Position numbers and translations under genes: made by a program. 64,000 nt of DNA from the NCBI GenBank assembly GCA_013112575.1, contig JABFGG010000006.1:210741-274740 (forward strand), read 5' to 3'. A model generated the notes under the pieces. The model was not told where the DNA came from and did no database searches. It was given only the letters and a program-made list of their open reading frames with translations. Below, piece by piece: positions 45,092 to 54,676 of the stretch (positions are counted from its first letter, which is position 1; every line of letters starts with the position of its first letter). Origin of the DNA: Chloroflexota bacterium (GTDB lineage: Bacteria > Chloroflexota > Anaerolineae > Anaerolineales > UBA11579).

Positions 45092-47131
45092 CTAGAAAAT
45101 GTCTATGCTATCAAGAAAGATATCTGGATACTTGTCAAGCCAGCGTTCGTGCTGTTCAGCACGTCGGCGCCAGGCAGCTGGCAGGGGGTTGTAAAAATTC
45201 TTGAGCCCAGTGAAAAATACAATCGCAAAAACAGGGAGAACTAATCGCCAGTTTATGATCGGAACTGTGCTTGCAATCACAACTTCAGTATCGTTTATTT
45301 CGCTGACTGCACTCGGCTGAACAACTGTTTCCTGCACGGGATTTGGTGCAGGCTGAACTGGCTCCTCCCTCGCCTCAACCGCGGGCTCTTCTACCACCTC
45401 CTCACCCCCTGTTTCCGGGAGGACAACAAGCTCTTCCGGCTCATTGAGCGTGACCAGAGCTGACCCTTCGCTGCGGTTGCCGCACAAGTCGGTGGCAAGA
45501 ACTTCCAGAGATATTTCTGCCGGGGGTTGGACCTGTGTGCTTCCGAGGAAATCGTTTAGATACAAAGTCTGCGGGTAGGTCTCACCAGCATAACTAAATT
45601 TCTTATTTAATCCTTCTCCTTTAGCAAAGATATCTACCTGCTGGAGGCCGGAGAGTGTTTCATCGATCTCCAGCAGTCCATAGCTCGCAGAATCCCAAGT
45701 GTCCCACAGTGAAATTACCGGTGGCGTGTTATCGAACATCACGGTGACAGCTTGTGCCTCCCTGCTGTTCCCTGCCACATCTTCCGCAAAAGCGGAGACC
45801 AGGTAAAGTCCATCCCCTTCTTTCTCTGTGTTCAAATCAAAGGTCCAGGTGTTATCACTCTTGAGGTTCAGTGAACCTTGGAAAGCACCGTCAAGCAAGA
45901 ACTGGGATGTCGCAATGCCTGCTTCCTCCTCTACGATCCGGCCGTGGAATGTGTGGATGCCATTCACGCATTGCCCTGCGCCTGCTGATACATTGGGAAC
46001 CGGATCGGTTCCATCCACATCTATAGTCAATGAACCCACATTGAAATTCCCAGCCAGGTCTGTGGCGCGAAATTGAATTGTGTGCTGTCCGTCAGACAGG
46101 ATGAAGTCACCTGCCGGCTGCCACGCGCCACCATCAACGCTGACTTCTTCCGCTGAGATGCCAGAGGTAGCGTCGGCTCCGCCTACGTTCAACGTAACAC
46201 TCTTGCCGTAATATCCATTAGTTTGGGTCCCCTGCACTTGAGGGGCGACTGTTGGATCGGTGGTATCCAAGTTCACTGTTATTGCCCCCCCTGCTGTGCT
46301 ATTGCCTGCTACATCGAAGGTGCGGAAGTTAATGTTGTGAGAGCCATCACCGGTAACAGTGTGAGGACTTGTGTTCCACGTCCCGCCGTCCTGCACTTCC
46401 CCACGACTGAAGCCGCTGGTCACATCTGTGCCCGAAACGCTAAGCATGGGCGGCGTCACATACCAGCCATTTTGACCGTCAGGCGCAGGAACACTCTCTG
46501 CTAAAGTTGGCGGTGTACCATCAATATTGTAGTTTGTGGTACGTAATACACTGGTATCCCCAAACGTAGACAGCGCCCAATGGTTTTCGGTGTATGAACC
46601 ATCTGGATATGGAATGTTCCAGACACAGGATCCTGACTGAGTATTGATCCCACATAAGATACCGCTATCTCCCTCGATCGAAGTGATCACGTACCCGCTC
46701 AAGGGCTCATCAGCTGAAAAGTCTATCGAAGGGCCCGCCTGGCACCATCCGCTGCTGCCAGGAGTAGCGCAGTCAAAATTTCCTGTATGGGTTGCCGGCG
46801 GCTGCGTCCCTCCATTAACGGGCGCTACACTAGAAGATGTAAAATTGCCTAAACGAAAATCACGGCAATCGCAATCGGTCGAAATAGCCCACCCGCCGCA
46901 GACTGATTGGCTGAATTGGTTCTGATCGCCATCCCACACAGCATTGCAGCAGCCATTGCTCCCCCCAATAATATTTCCACAAGCGTGTCCACGCCAGCGC
47001 GTGGTTGGAAGGTTCGGTCGATTTGGTCCGGTGTAGGCTAATCGTACTCCCGCGATCAGTGCAATAGACAAGAATGCGATCCCGCAAATTCTCAACAAAA
47101 AGCGATTCCGGCTAATTTCTATGCGGATCAT
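45092..47131 (-). CDS. Surface protein with tandem Ig-like repeats and C-terminal membrane anchor
   Basis: 679 residues. An N-terminal signal/anchor helix (about 12-30) precedes a Cys-rich region (about 45-140) and at least three Ig-like repeats with the GSHNINFRTFDVAGN / GQHTIQFRATDLAGN signature, as in OmpL47-type and bacterial Ig domains. A Pro/Glu/Val-rich stalk and a C-terminal helix (VPIINWRLVLPVFAIVFF) with a basic cytoplasmic tail finish the protein. Its ATG overlaps the previous stop (ATGA). Likely a stalk or adhesin tied to the Tad machine. Confidence 0.75.
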   Translation of the reverse strand: MIRIEISRNRFLLRICGIAFLSIALIAGVRLAYTGPNRPNLPTTRWRGHACGNIIGGSNGCCNAVWDGDQNQFSQSVCGGWAISTDCDCRDFRLGNFTSSSVAPVNGGTQPPATHTGNFDCATPGSSGWCQAGPSIDFSADEPLSGYVITSIEGDSGILCGINTQSGSCVWNIPYPDGSYTENHWALSTFGDTSVLRTTNYNIDGTPPTLAESVPAPDGQNGWYVTPPMLSVSGTDVTSGFSRGEVQDGGTWNTSPHTVTGDGSHNINFRTFDVAGNSTAGGAITVNLDTTDPTVAPQVQGTQTNGYYGKSVTLNVGGADATSGISAEEVSVDGGAWQPAGDFILSDGQHTIQFRATDLAGNFNVGSLTIDVDGTDPVPNVSAGAGQCVNGIHTFHGRIVEEEAGIATSQFLLDGAFQGSLNLKSDNTWTFDLNTEKEGDGLYLVSAFAEDVAGNSREAQAVTVMFDNTPPVISLWDTWDSASYGLLEIDETLSGLQQVDIFAKGEGLNKKFSYAGETYPQTLYLNDFLGSTQVQPPAEISLEVLATDLCGNRSEGSALVTLNEPEELVVLPETGGEEVVEEPAVEAREEPVQPAPNPVQETVVQPSAVSEINDTEVVIASTVPIINWRLVLPVFAIVFFTGLKNFYNPLPAAWRRRAEQHERWLDKYPDIFLDSIDIF

Positions 47132-47877
47132 TGTGCTCCCTCCGGCAAACCAGTGTCAGGGTCAATTGTTTGGACTTCTTCATGATCGTACGCATCCAGC
47201 AGGTCTTGGGCGTTTGCTGCTGCCTGTTCCTGCTCATCCTTCCGGGCGAGGTAGTCTTCATAAAAATCTTCAGCCAAGTCATAGGGAAAACTGCCATCAC
47301 CGTATTCACTTCGGTAGTCATCCGCCATCGTGTTCGGCACAGGTACTACAAAACGCCAGCGCTTCCATGGTCCCCAATCACTATCACATTCACGCCACTC
47401 TGCAGTTTCATTACGAGCCAGGATCTCGACATCATACTCACCGATAGTGGCCACGATAACTGAGCCATCTGGTTGCCTAATAGTGCGATCCCAAGAAATA
47501 TAGACTGGATTGCCATGATATCTTTGCACCACATCGCCCCATTGTGTTCGGATCGTAACGGTCCAGCTTTCGATAATGGGCCGGCCAAGTTCTTCAGCAG
47601 TTAGTCCTGTGTAGCGTCCCTCGATGGAGAACATCATCGATTCCCAAATAAATATCTGGCCTCGCACATGATCCTCACCTACCCAATGGCCGTTCACTTT
47701 TCCACCATACGCCCTGCACACCAACTTGTCATCTGCTGGGTTTACGGGGTATTTTCCACACCAATCACAGCCGTCTGCGACTGCCGGAGAGACCAGTAGC
47801 AACAGAAATATAGGTACTGCCACCATGACAGATAGAATAATCAATCGGAAATTGAGACTGTTGATATTACTGTTCAT
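47128..47877 (-). CDS. Secreted or membrane-anchored protein of unknown function
   Basis: 249 residues; GAGG seven bases before the ATG. An N-terminal helix (about 11-34, ending PAVADG) looks like a signal peptide, followed by CDWCGKYP, a possible disulfide or metal pair, and a beta-rich domain (WTVTIRTQWGDVVQRYHGNP, IGEYDVEILA). The acidic, Gln/Ala-rich tail is helical. It is translationally coupled to the following 679-residue protein. No family recognised. Confidence 0.65.
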   Translation of the reverse strand: MNSNINSLNFRLIILSVMVAVPIFLLLLVSPAVADGCDWCGKYPVNPADDKLVCRAYGGKVNGHWVGEDHVRGQIFIWESMMFSIEGRYTGLTAEELGRPIIESWTVTIRTQWGDVVQRYHGNPVYISWDRTIRQPDGSVIVATIGEYDVEILARNETAEWRECDSDWGPWKRWRFVVPVPNTMADDYRSEYGDGSFPYDLAEDFYEDYLARKDEQEQAAANAQDLLDAYDHEEVQTIDPDTGLPEGAQ

Positions 47878-48073
47878 AAAAAATCCTCACTATGCACTAA
47901 AAGAATATCTAAAGCTGCAAATGACGGATGTCAAACACCCTCTGCGTTGGAAGACCCGCACTTGAGGATGTAGATGCCTTTCCACTTACGCACTTAGGAA
48001 ATCCTGAACCATTTTCTGTGTCTTTACTAGGCGATCGGTAAAAGCTGTTCGACATTGGCTTTTTTTCGGACTT

Positions 48074-48634
48074 CTAAGAACTCACTAAGCTAATCGCAAC
48101 GCGGAAAGCGACGATCACCACTGCAAACAAGAGAATCGCGCTTCCTGCCATCGAGACATACTCTGCAAGTGAACTGCGGGATTGCAGCACCACAGCCAAC
48201 TGGCTGCGAAAAGCGGCGAACACTATCACAACAATTACCGCTGCCACGGCGAGCGATGAGAAAAGGAGAACTAATGGATCAACCAACAAATCAAGCATCA
48301 AGTCCACTACAGCCCCACTACTGTCCCAGCGTCCCTGGCAGATGAAAGCACCTATGCGTTGACCGACGATGGGCGCTTGATAAGCAAAAAGCATGAGGAC
48401 TGTTCCACCAAACAATTCAACGAGCGTATCTGCAATCCCTGCTGACCTGCCAGCCAACAAGTTGACTTGGCCGGTAAACAGTCGGTAGAAGACACGAATG
48501 GCGAAGAAGGCACCCACAAAAGCAATACCAACAAGAGTCAATTCGCTGATGAGTTCAGATACCTGTCCGACCTGAGTGCAGCTGCCTTGGAAGGGCGATG
48601 TCCCGGGTAAATGCAATTGCATAATGCCATCCAA
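48074..48634 (-). CDS. Multi-pass membrane protein of the Tad locus
   Basis: 186 residues from a TTG at 48634, or 182 from the ATG at 48622; neither has a clear ribosome site. Four membrane helices (about 28-50, 68-88, 108-135, 158-183) and two cysteines in periplasmic-side segments. No family recognised. It lies 69 bases after the prepilin peptidase gene; the 196 bases to the next gene hold no recognisable feature. Confidence 0.6.
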   Translation of the reverse strand: MDGIMQLHLPGTSPFQGSCTQVGQVSELISELTLVGIAFVGAFFAIRVFYRLFTGQVNLLAGRSAGIADTLVELFGGTVLMLFAYQAPIVGQRIGAFICQGRWDSSGAVVDLMLDLLVDPLVLLFSSLAVAAVIVVIVFAAFRSQLAVVLQSRSSLAEYVSMAGSAILLFAVVIVAFRVAISLVSS

Positions 48635-48703
48635 TATTTCGTTCTGATTTTCATCCGGTTTAGATAAAAATCAGGCCACCCCTAAATTCATTGTCAGTAT
48701 TCT

Positions 48704-49141
48704 TTAGCCCCTCACTTCAAACCAGGACAACACGAAAGGAGAAGCAAGCAAGCCCACACTCATCAAAGGGATGCCAGGAACAGGCCGTTTATCATGTTGC
48801 CACAATGATCGAATCATGAAATAGCCGGCCAGGATAGTGTGAGATACCACGAGTGCAACAAATAGCGTTTCAAACGAAAACAGGAATGCCAGGACAATCC
48901 AGAACTTGGCATCAGCTCCACCCCAAAATCCCCAGCGCCAGAATACCAGGGCCAATGTCACATGACACCCAGACAAGATCAACCGCACCCATGTCCAATC
49001 GCCGCCGAACCAAAATGCAAGCGTCTGCAATAGTGCAATACTGCCTCCAACCAAGAAAAGCCAGTTCGGTACCTGTTGAATGCGCCAATCATAAAGCGCG
49101 CAAGCTAGTATCCATGCCGCCTCAAGTACAAAAATAATCAT
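48704..49141 (-). CDS. tadV: TadV/CpaA-type prepilin peptidase
   Basis: 145 residues, typical for the stand-alone A24 peptidase without methylase domain. Four to five membrane helices. Catalytic aspartates are D18 (YDWRIQQVPNW) and D77 in GGADAK, a variant of the usual GxGD. It cleaves the leader of Flp pilin and the TadE/TadG pseudopilins. Its ATG overlaps the upstream TadG-like stop (ATGA). Confidence 0.85.
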   Translation of the reverse strand: MIIFVLEAAWILACALYDWRIQQVPNWLFLVGGSIALLQTLAFWFGGDWTWVRLILSGCHVTLALVFWRWGFWGGADAKFWIVLAFLFSFETLFVALVVSHTILAGYFMIRSLWQHDKRPVPGIPLMSVGLLASPFVLSWFEVRG

Positions 49142-49617
49142 TGGTCGCGTTCGTCAATCCCAAAATCTGGCCGCGATTCTCCGCTAACCGTCATAGTAAC
49201 GTCTCCAGTCAGAAACCCAATAATGAATGGGCTGTATGTCGCCTGTCCGGTGAGAAATACTTGATCGGGGGTTACGTGAATACTGGTCAATTCCACTAAG
49301 CCCCCACCATTCGTTGAAAGAAATTGCCCCGCGCGCCCAGCAGCCACACTCGGTTGAAGCTGTAACTCGTTGTGGGTATAAAAGCGCTGGAGATTGACAC
49401 CCTGGGAGGCAGCAATGGCCGCTTCGTCGATCGCTAGCTGCGCGCGTGCATACGTTAGTGACATGCCACCGACGTCAACAACCAGGCCCAGCAACAACAC
49501 CAGGAGCAGCAAACCAACAGCGAAAATGACAAGCATTTGTCCACGTTCTTCTTCACTTTGGGTGTGATCGCGTTTTGCTTGGTCACCACCTAGAATATTT
49601 TTTAGCAACATCCTCAT
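49138..49617 (-). CDS. TadG-like pseudopilin
   Basis: 159 residues from the ATG at 49617, which overlaps the stop of the preceding gene in ATGA. RGQMLVIFAVGLLLLVLLLG (about 20-40) is the hydrophobic TadE/TadG-type segment after a basic, charged leader; AQLAIDEAAIAASQG is the usual helical continuation. A beta-rich globular part follows. It is expected to be inserted in the membrane, processed by TadV and to help pilus assembly. Confidence 0.8.
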   Translation of the reverse strand: MRMLLKNILGGDQAKRDHTQSEEERGQMLVIFAVGLLLLVLLLGLVVDVGGMSLTYARAQLAIDEAAIAASQGVNLQRFYTHNELQLQPSVAAGRAGQFLSTNGGGLVELTSIHVTPDQVFLTGQATYSPFIIGFLTGDVTMTVSGESRPDFGIDERDQ

Positions 49618-50132
49618 CGCCATTCGCTTTTCCAAGGAGGAGCAGGCAGGGAAACTGTGTAGGAATACTCATCGGGCAGCGACACCCATAGCTGCATTGG
49701 GAAATTCGCAACAGGGGAAGGAGACGTCACTGTGCATTGGATAATGCCGTTGCGTTCCCAATTCCCAATGACTCCAATCTGAGCAGCCTCCGCTGGTAGT
49801 TGAAAATATGAGTAAGAAAGCTGGCCAGCGGTTGCACCCTGAAGATGACCTTGATTGGCGTCCAGGCTTCTTGACGCTGCTACTGCGCAATCATGTGCAG
49901 CCTGCACCGTAGCATGTGCAGTGTGGAGGTAAGCACCTACAGCAAAAATTGTTGAGAGGAACATAGCTGCCAAGGGCAGAATCACAGCCATTTCCAGGAT
50001 TGATTGACCTCGTTCAGCATCTCTGATCTGTGGATCAAATTGAACATCTTTTTTTCCTAATACCTTATGGGGGCCGGGCCGCAGTTTGAGTATAAAATCC
50101 TGAAGTATCAGTTTTGCGTTCTGAATATCCAT
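49614..50132 (-). CDS. TadE-like pseudopilin
   Basis: 172 residues; GGGAG five bases before the ATG. After a basic leader, ERGQSILEMAVILPLAAMFL gives the TadE signature (G, E at +5 and hydrophobic helix). AHATVQAAHDCAVAASRS continues the helix, then a small globular tail. It lies in the middle of three overlapping pseudopilin genes. Confidence 0.82.
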   Translation of the reverse strand: MDIQNAKLILQDFILKLRPGPHKVLGKKDVQFDPQIRDAERGQSILEMAVILPLAAMFLSTIFAVGAYLHTAHATVQAAHDCAVAASRSLDANQGHLQGATAGQLSYSYFQLPAEAAQIGVIGNWERNGIIQCTVTSPSPVANFPMQLWVSLPDEYSYTVSLPAPPWKSEWR

Positions 50133-50134
50133 CT

Positions 50135-50584
50135 TTACTCCCAGGGGTCAGGTGGGCCTGGATAAAAAAGCCAATAGCGCCCTGCTGCCCCACCTCCATA
50201 GTCATGATTTGCGGAAATCGGGCCAAAAATGAACTCGACAGTCCCATTGACTGCTAGCGTAACCATTCGGAAGTCCGAGAGATGCTGCGCTTGTGGAACA
50301 CCCACGTAGCTAGCAGACTTTGATCCCACATGGGTCGGCAACCGCTCCGCGAAAAAACCTGGACCTGCCTGTACCAGGACTGTATTTTCCCCTCGATTGA
50401 AGGACCCCTCACGAATAGCCAGAATTGCGCTGATATCAGCAGCGTTTTGTGTAAATGAAAGCCATGCACCCCAGCCGATCGCCGCCATGAGAATGATGAA
50501 GATGGGAAGTGCTATTGCGAATTCGACCATCGCATCACCTTGTTCAAGATTCCTGCCATTCCTTAGCATATTTCTTTTTCTCAT
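50135..50584 (-). CDS. TadE-like pseudopilin
   Basis: 149 residues from the ATG at 50584 (MRKRNMLRNGRN); a longer frame upstream is not pilin-like and has no ribosome site. QGDAMVEFAIALPIFIILMA is the TadE segment with the conserved glutamate. The C-terminal half is beta-rich with GPGFFAERLP. It is the first of three consecutive pseudopilin genes, with two bases to the next. Confidence 0.82.
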   Translation of the reverse strand: MRKRNMLRNGRNLEQGDAMVEFAIALPIFIILMAAIGWGAWLSFTQNAADISAILAIREGSFNRGENTVLVQAGPGFFAERLPTHVGSKSASYVGVPQAQHLSDFRMVTLAVNGTVEFIFGPISANHDYGGGAAGRYWLFYPGPPDPWE

Positions 50585-50736
50585 AGGCACACACCGTCCA
50601 AGTGCATTTGCATATACTTGCAATCGCAGTTTGCAATCGCAAAGCCTTTCTTTCTCATTCTCGCACGTCTCAAAGGAGGCAAGCAAGAGTTGGCTATGTG
50701 GTTCCCCTTGTAAAGTGGTCAATTAGCCGCGAAGGA

Positions 50737-50898
50737 TCAGAACAGACCACTGATCTGCTGGATCACGCCTGCAACCTGATCGCCCAATGCCAGGAGAGCG
50801 ATGGCCGCAGCAATAATCGCAAAAAGAATGATCGCCTTGCCTTCAATCTCGCCGCGAGTATCCTGCACGAACCGCTTTATGCTTTTGCTGATCTTCAT
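50737..50898 (-). CDS. flp: Flp-type major pilin
   Basis: 53 residues from the ATG at 50898, chosen because GGAG lies six bases upstream. A basic leader (KISKSIKRFVQDTRG) precedes EIEGKAIILFAIIAAAIALL, the Flp pilin helix with the early glutamate, and a short tail. TadV would cleave within the TRGEIEG region. It forms the pilus filament driven by TadA/B/C. It is among the shortest genes in the locus and lies between tadC and the pseudopilins. Confidence 0.88.
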   Translation of the reverse strand: MKISKSIKRFVQDTRGEIEGKAIILFAIIAAAIALLALGDQVAGVIQQISGLF

Positions 50899-50958
50899 GT
50901 CAAGCTCCTTTTTTTCTAATTGTTGTGGCAATTGCTTTCCTTGCCTGACTATTCTCCT

Positions 50959-51978
50959 TCATCCACCAAAAAGTCTGGCGGCCGATAGTAGCAATGGCAC
51001 CATGACCAATAACATCACGGTCAGCAATTGCGCTGTAGCCGCGATTGTGATGATCGTGTCGGCATTCTTTCCCGCTTCTTGTTGGATCAGGATGGTATCT
51101 TGCTGCAGTTCTTCAACCATCACTTCTAGCCTTTCAGCCATAGGTATCTTTCCCTCTACACCTGCGACAAAAATATTTAGAAAATTGGACAATGCGGCGT
51201 GCCGCGGGTAGAACCTTTCGACATGCTGAACAGCCGCGGCCGGGGGTCTTCCTTGTGACAACTGACCCCCCAAGCGGTTGAGTACCTCTGCAAAGAGATT
51301 GCCACCAAAACCGGTCAAAGCCTGTCCAACCAAAATCGCATCGTCCGAATCCAACAAAGGAAGGTACTTTTCCTGTTTTTGCTTTTGTTTGTCAGAGATC
51401 TCACGATCCGCTGTCTTACCAACAAACTCTCGCATGGCTAATTGTGCTTCACCATAGGCTTCAAGGATTAGAACCAGCCGCGGTAAACCGTACGTCATGT
51501 CAACTGTCAAATCCTGGGTTCGTCTTCTCAACCATTTTTTGACGTCATCGTTAGGTTGGGTTGCGCCATACAGGCCGCCCAGGAAACCAGCTACTAGAGC
51601 TACCAAAGGAGGAGCTGACGACCGAGTTGTTAATACCAGGCCAATACCTAATCCCGCCGCCCCATACAACATCACATAGCTAAACATGTCACTGTAATAA
51701 TGTAAGGGAGACACATAGGGTAAACCGGCACGCAGCAGCGATTCTTGCAAAGACTCATCGTCCTTGGTCTGCGAGGCCAGCCGTCCAAAACTGCGAGCGA
51801 GGCGCACAGTGAAGGGTTCTCTTCGATTGCGGCCCCCTTTCCCAACTCGCTCTTCCAGGGCGGTGGGAGTAAATACGCCTGGTAACAACTGCTGCAGACC
51901 TCCGAGAAGGCTCATTAGAGCTACCCATAAGCTGGTACTGGCCAGCACGATCAATAAAAATAATATAGATCGGTCCAT
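50959..51978 (-). CDS. tadC: TadC, inner-membrane platform protein of the Tad pilus
   Basis: 339 residues; GGGAG eight bases before the ATG. T2SS-F domain with helices near 6-28, 92-115, 122-140 and 305-335; the cytoplasmic four-helix bundle includes LPRLVLILEAYGEAQLAMRE. It pairs with TadB to form the platform on which TadA acts. The gap from tadB is three bases. Confidence 0.88.
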   Translation of the reverse strand: MDRSILFLLIVLASTSLWVALMSLLGGLQQLLPGVFTPTALEERVGKGGRNRREPFTVRLARSFGRLASQTKDDESLQESLLRAGLPYVSPLHYYSDMFSYVMLYGAAGLGIGLVLTTRSSAPPLVALVAGFLGGLYGATQPNDDVKKWLRRRTQDLTVDMTYGLPRLVLILEAYGEAQLAMREFVGKTADREISDKQKQKQEKYLPLLDSDDAILVGQALTGFGGNLFAEVLNRLGGQLSQGRPPAAAVQHVERFYPRHAALSNFLNIFVAGVEGKIPMAERLEVMVEELQQDTILIQQEAGKNADTIITIAATAQLLTVMLLVMVPLLLSAARLFGG

Positions 51979-51981
51979 TGG

Positions 51982-53079
51982 CTAATCTCCCACCTCAAAG
52001 TCATCCAGGCTGACATCAAGAGTTGGCGGTCCCGGCATGCTAGTATCAGGCTGCGCCTCTGGATCGGGTTCCGGCAAATCTTCCAGCATGACATTGCCCA
52101 AACCTGGGCTTTCCTCTTCCATGGCGGCAATCGTTTCAGCAAAATCGAAGGCCTTTCCAGTGCGGCCTTCCGGAAATGTCACAATATAAGGTCGCACTCT
52201 TGACGCGCTCGCCGCCCGACTGGATGCCCAGTTGTAGATGACTAATATGAAGCCGAACACAATGATTAACAGTATCTGGCCAATGAATGAAGAATAGAAA
52301 TCGCGCAATCCCTGATTGAAAAGTGTGAGCATCACAACGGCAACAACCGGAAAAGCTGTCATGTAGAGCAACCGGCGCTTCCCAGAGCGCAGACCTGAAG
52401 CATTTTCGCGAGCAGTAGCCGTTTCGCGGTTAATGACCGCACGCAATTTGATCAACGCTGCCGGAAGATGTTTGATCTGCTCGCGGTTTACTCGAATAGC
52501 TTCAATGATCTTTGAGAGACCCGGTGAGTTGCGATAATTTAGAACCTGGTTGATGGCAGCGTAATCCATGGGTTGTGAAGCCAATGCCGCCCGGATGGTC
52601 TGCCAATCCTCGCGTGCGATCTCCGGTCCGTTGATAAGTACTTGTTGAATAGCCTTATCCAGGTTCAGGCCTTCTGACCGGAAGGCTCCGGCCAAGACGT
52701 AGGCTACCTGCACCTGGGCATTTTCATAGAGCAAGGCTGATGTCTCGCGCCGAGCCTGCAACCATAGATAGTACACAAGTCCACCCACCGGAACTAAGAG
52801 GATAGCAACTAGTCCTGCCCCCATTGCAAAATATATCCCGGCCCCAATAATTAGGCCAATCACCAAGCTGATACCGAGGAATTCGGCTACAGAAAGGGGC
52901 GCATGGGCCTGATAGAGGAGCATTTCAAGTCGCTCAAAGTATGCGGTCCTTTTTCCTTCTTTCCCATCTCCCGCCAGTGTCTGACGTTCTCCACCAAGCA
53001 ATGGGCGATTAACTAGCCTGGAATATAGGAAGTAGAGACCAGCTGTGATGGCAATGGACAAGATAAGGTTAATGGCCAT
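51982..53079 (-). CDS. tadB: TadB, inner-membrane platform protein of the Tad pilus
   Basis: 365 residues. Helices at about 4-20, 62-100 and 245-285 around a T2SS-F domain (ENAQVQVAYVLAGAFRSEGL, LPAALIKLRAVINRETATA). A Pro/Asp-rich tail of 60 residues after the last helix is longer than usual. It starts three bases after the tadA stop. Confidence 0.88.
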   Translation of the reverse strand: MAINLILSIAITAGLYFLYSRLVNRPLLGGERQTLAGDGKEGKRTAYFERLEMLLYQAHAPLSVAEFLGISLVIGLIIGAGIYFAMGAGLVAILLVPVGGLVYYLWLQARRETSALLYENAQVQVAYVLAGAFRSEGLNLDKAIQQVLINGPEIAREDWQTIRAALASQPMDYAAINQVLNYRNSPGLSKIIEAIRVNREQIKHLPAALIKLRAVINRETATARENASGLRSGKRRLLYMTAFPVVAVVMLTLFNQGLRDFYSSFIGQILLIIVFGFILVIYNWASSRAASASRVRPYIVTFPEGRTGKAFDFAETIAAMEEESPGLGNVMLEDLPEPDPEAQPDTSMPGPPTLDVSLDDFEVGD

Positions 53080-53082
53080 GAG

Positions 53083-54621
53083 CTAAACCTCTCTCCCGCG
53101 CGCTATTAGCGCTTCTTCCTTATTCGCAATCTCGACTATCTGGTCGAAGCTGAAACCATTCATATTGAACTCCTCTTCCAGGCTAGCTGTCTTCGTCGCA
53201 AGTGCGAGGCGAAAGTCATTTTTCGGGCCTCCTTCAAAGTAATACTCCACATCCGGGATGGAGCCGCGTAATTCACCTGTAAGTCTTCCCATCTCCTTGA
53301 TGAAACGCCTGCCGCGAAAGTCCTTCTTGTACGTGATCACAATATGGAAGTTGTCAGAAAGCATCTGCGCAAGGTCTGCGGGTAGTACATCCTCACCAGC
53401 TTGTCCAACCATATTGCGCGCGCGGGAGATCAGCCGCGGAATATTGTTAGCGTGCATGCTAGTCAAGTTTCCGCCATGGCCGGTCTCCATGGCATTAAGT
53501 AGTTCCCAGAACTCTCCGCCACGCGCCTCACCCAAGATGAGATGATCAGGGCGTTGGCGCAAGGCCGCGCGTATGATGTCCTGAAAATCGATGTGTACTC
53601 CGCCCTCCATGCGTTCCTGTATGGTTTGTATATACACACAGCCTTGCGGAAGATCACCTGGGCGCAGATCGAGTTCCCGTGTTTCCTCGACGACCAGGAC
53701 ACGGCGGTCCGTCGGAATGAATTTGCCACACATGTTCAAGAAAGCCGTCTTACCAACGCCAGTCTGTCCCAACAAAAGTATGTTGAGCCCAGAAATCACT
53801 GCCATATGCAAGAAGGTGGCCACAGAGGGTGTCAATAAAGACATGGTGTCTGAAGGGAATTCATCCACCACCTCTTCCCATTGAGTGTAATAGTCGGGGA
53901 CCTCATAACTCTTTGGTGGCGGAATGTGTACTGGCGCATAGAGAAAATCATTGATGTCAAAGGTGGTCAAACGGTGTCGTCGGATTACAACGAGTGGGTA
54001 AACTCCATCAGCAGCAGCCGGTTCCGTGACGATACTGAGACGATGTCCGCTGGATAATTCTGCATCCACAATTGGGTTCAATAAACCCGCCGCTTGCCCC
54101 GTCTTCAAGATATCTTGATTGAACATGAAGATCACATCTTTTGGATCAACCTTCAGGTCCTGCACATCCTTGGCTGGAGCTGTCTCCCAACCTGCCGAAG
54201 TGCGAATCTGCACTTCATGAGGGCCGTTGATTGCAATGTCTTCTACATCTTCGCGTTCCAAAAGTCTATCGATTGGACCAAGGCCGTAGAGCATCGAATA
54301 AATGCGCTTTGATAATCCCTCTGCCGTATCGTTGGGCCAGGCATATTCCAAGCCTGGATTGAGCTCATAATGCTCTTCCTGCCCACTGATGAGCTCGAAA
54401 ATGATCGTCATGGCTTTTTCAGAAATTTTGGGATCTGTACGCACTTCGACTTGCTCGGTCTTCGTCAAGGCTTCTTGTAGCTCTTCCCTGCATTTCTTGA
54501 GCAGGACGCGGAAGGTGGAAATTTCATCATATTTTTTCTTCCCAACAACATCACTGAAATCGGCAAATACGGAGGTGCCTGTGGATGGAAGGTCGCTCTT
54601 GCTATTATCGTTTGAGGTCAA
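53083..54621 (-). CDS. tadA: TadA/CpaF secretion ATPase
   Basis: 512 residues. The TTG start is supported by GGAG seven bases upstream. An N-terminal all-helical part leads to the CpaF core: LLLGQTGVGKTAFLN (Walker A, 285-292), VVEETRELDL (Asp box), RQRPDHLILGEARGGE (Walker B) and TGHGGNLTSMHANN (His box). A hexameric ATPase that drives pilus extension and retraction. Confidence 0.93.
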   Translation of the reverse strand: MTSNDNSKSDLPSTGTSVFADFSDVVGKKKYDEISTFRVLLKKCREELQEALTKTEQVEVRTDPKISEKAMTIIFELISGQEEHYELNPGLEYAWPNDTAEGLSKRIYSMLYGLGPIDRLLEREDVEDIAINGPHEVQIRTSAGWETAPAKDVQDLKVDPKDVIFMFNQDILKTGQAAGLLNPIVDAELSSGHRLSIVTEPAAADGVYPLVVIRRHRLTTFDINDFLYAPVHIPPPKSYEVPDYYTQWEEVVDEFPSDTMSLLTPSVATFLHMAVISGLNILLLGQTGVGKTAFLNMCGKFIPTDRRVLVVEETRELDLRPGDLPQGCVYIQTIQERMEGGVHIDFQDIIRAALRQRPDHLILGEARGGEFWELLNAMETGHGGNLTSMHANNIPRLISRARNMVGQAGEDVLPADLAQMLSDNFHIVITYKKDFRGRRFIKEMGRLTGELRGSIPDVEYYFEGGPKNDFRLALATKTASLEEEFNMNGFSFDQIVEIANKEEALIARGREV

Positions 54622-54676
54622 GATTCTTCTCCATTTTGCTAACCAGCATCACCTGAGGTCATTTCAAGTATGCACG

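Noticed and set aside
48704..49141. Loss of activity in the prepilin peptidase because GGAD replaces GxGD
   Set aside because: The aspartate itself is kept and the first catalytic aspartate is present; the change is within known variation.
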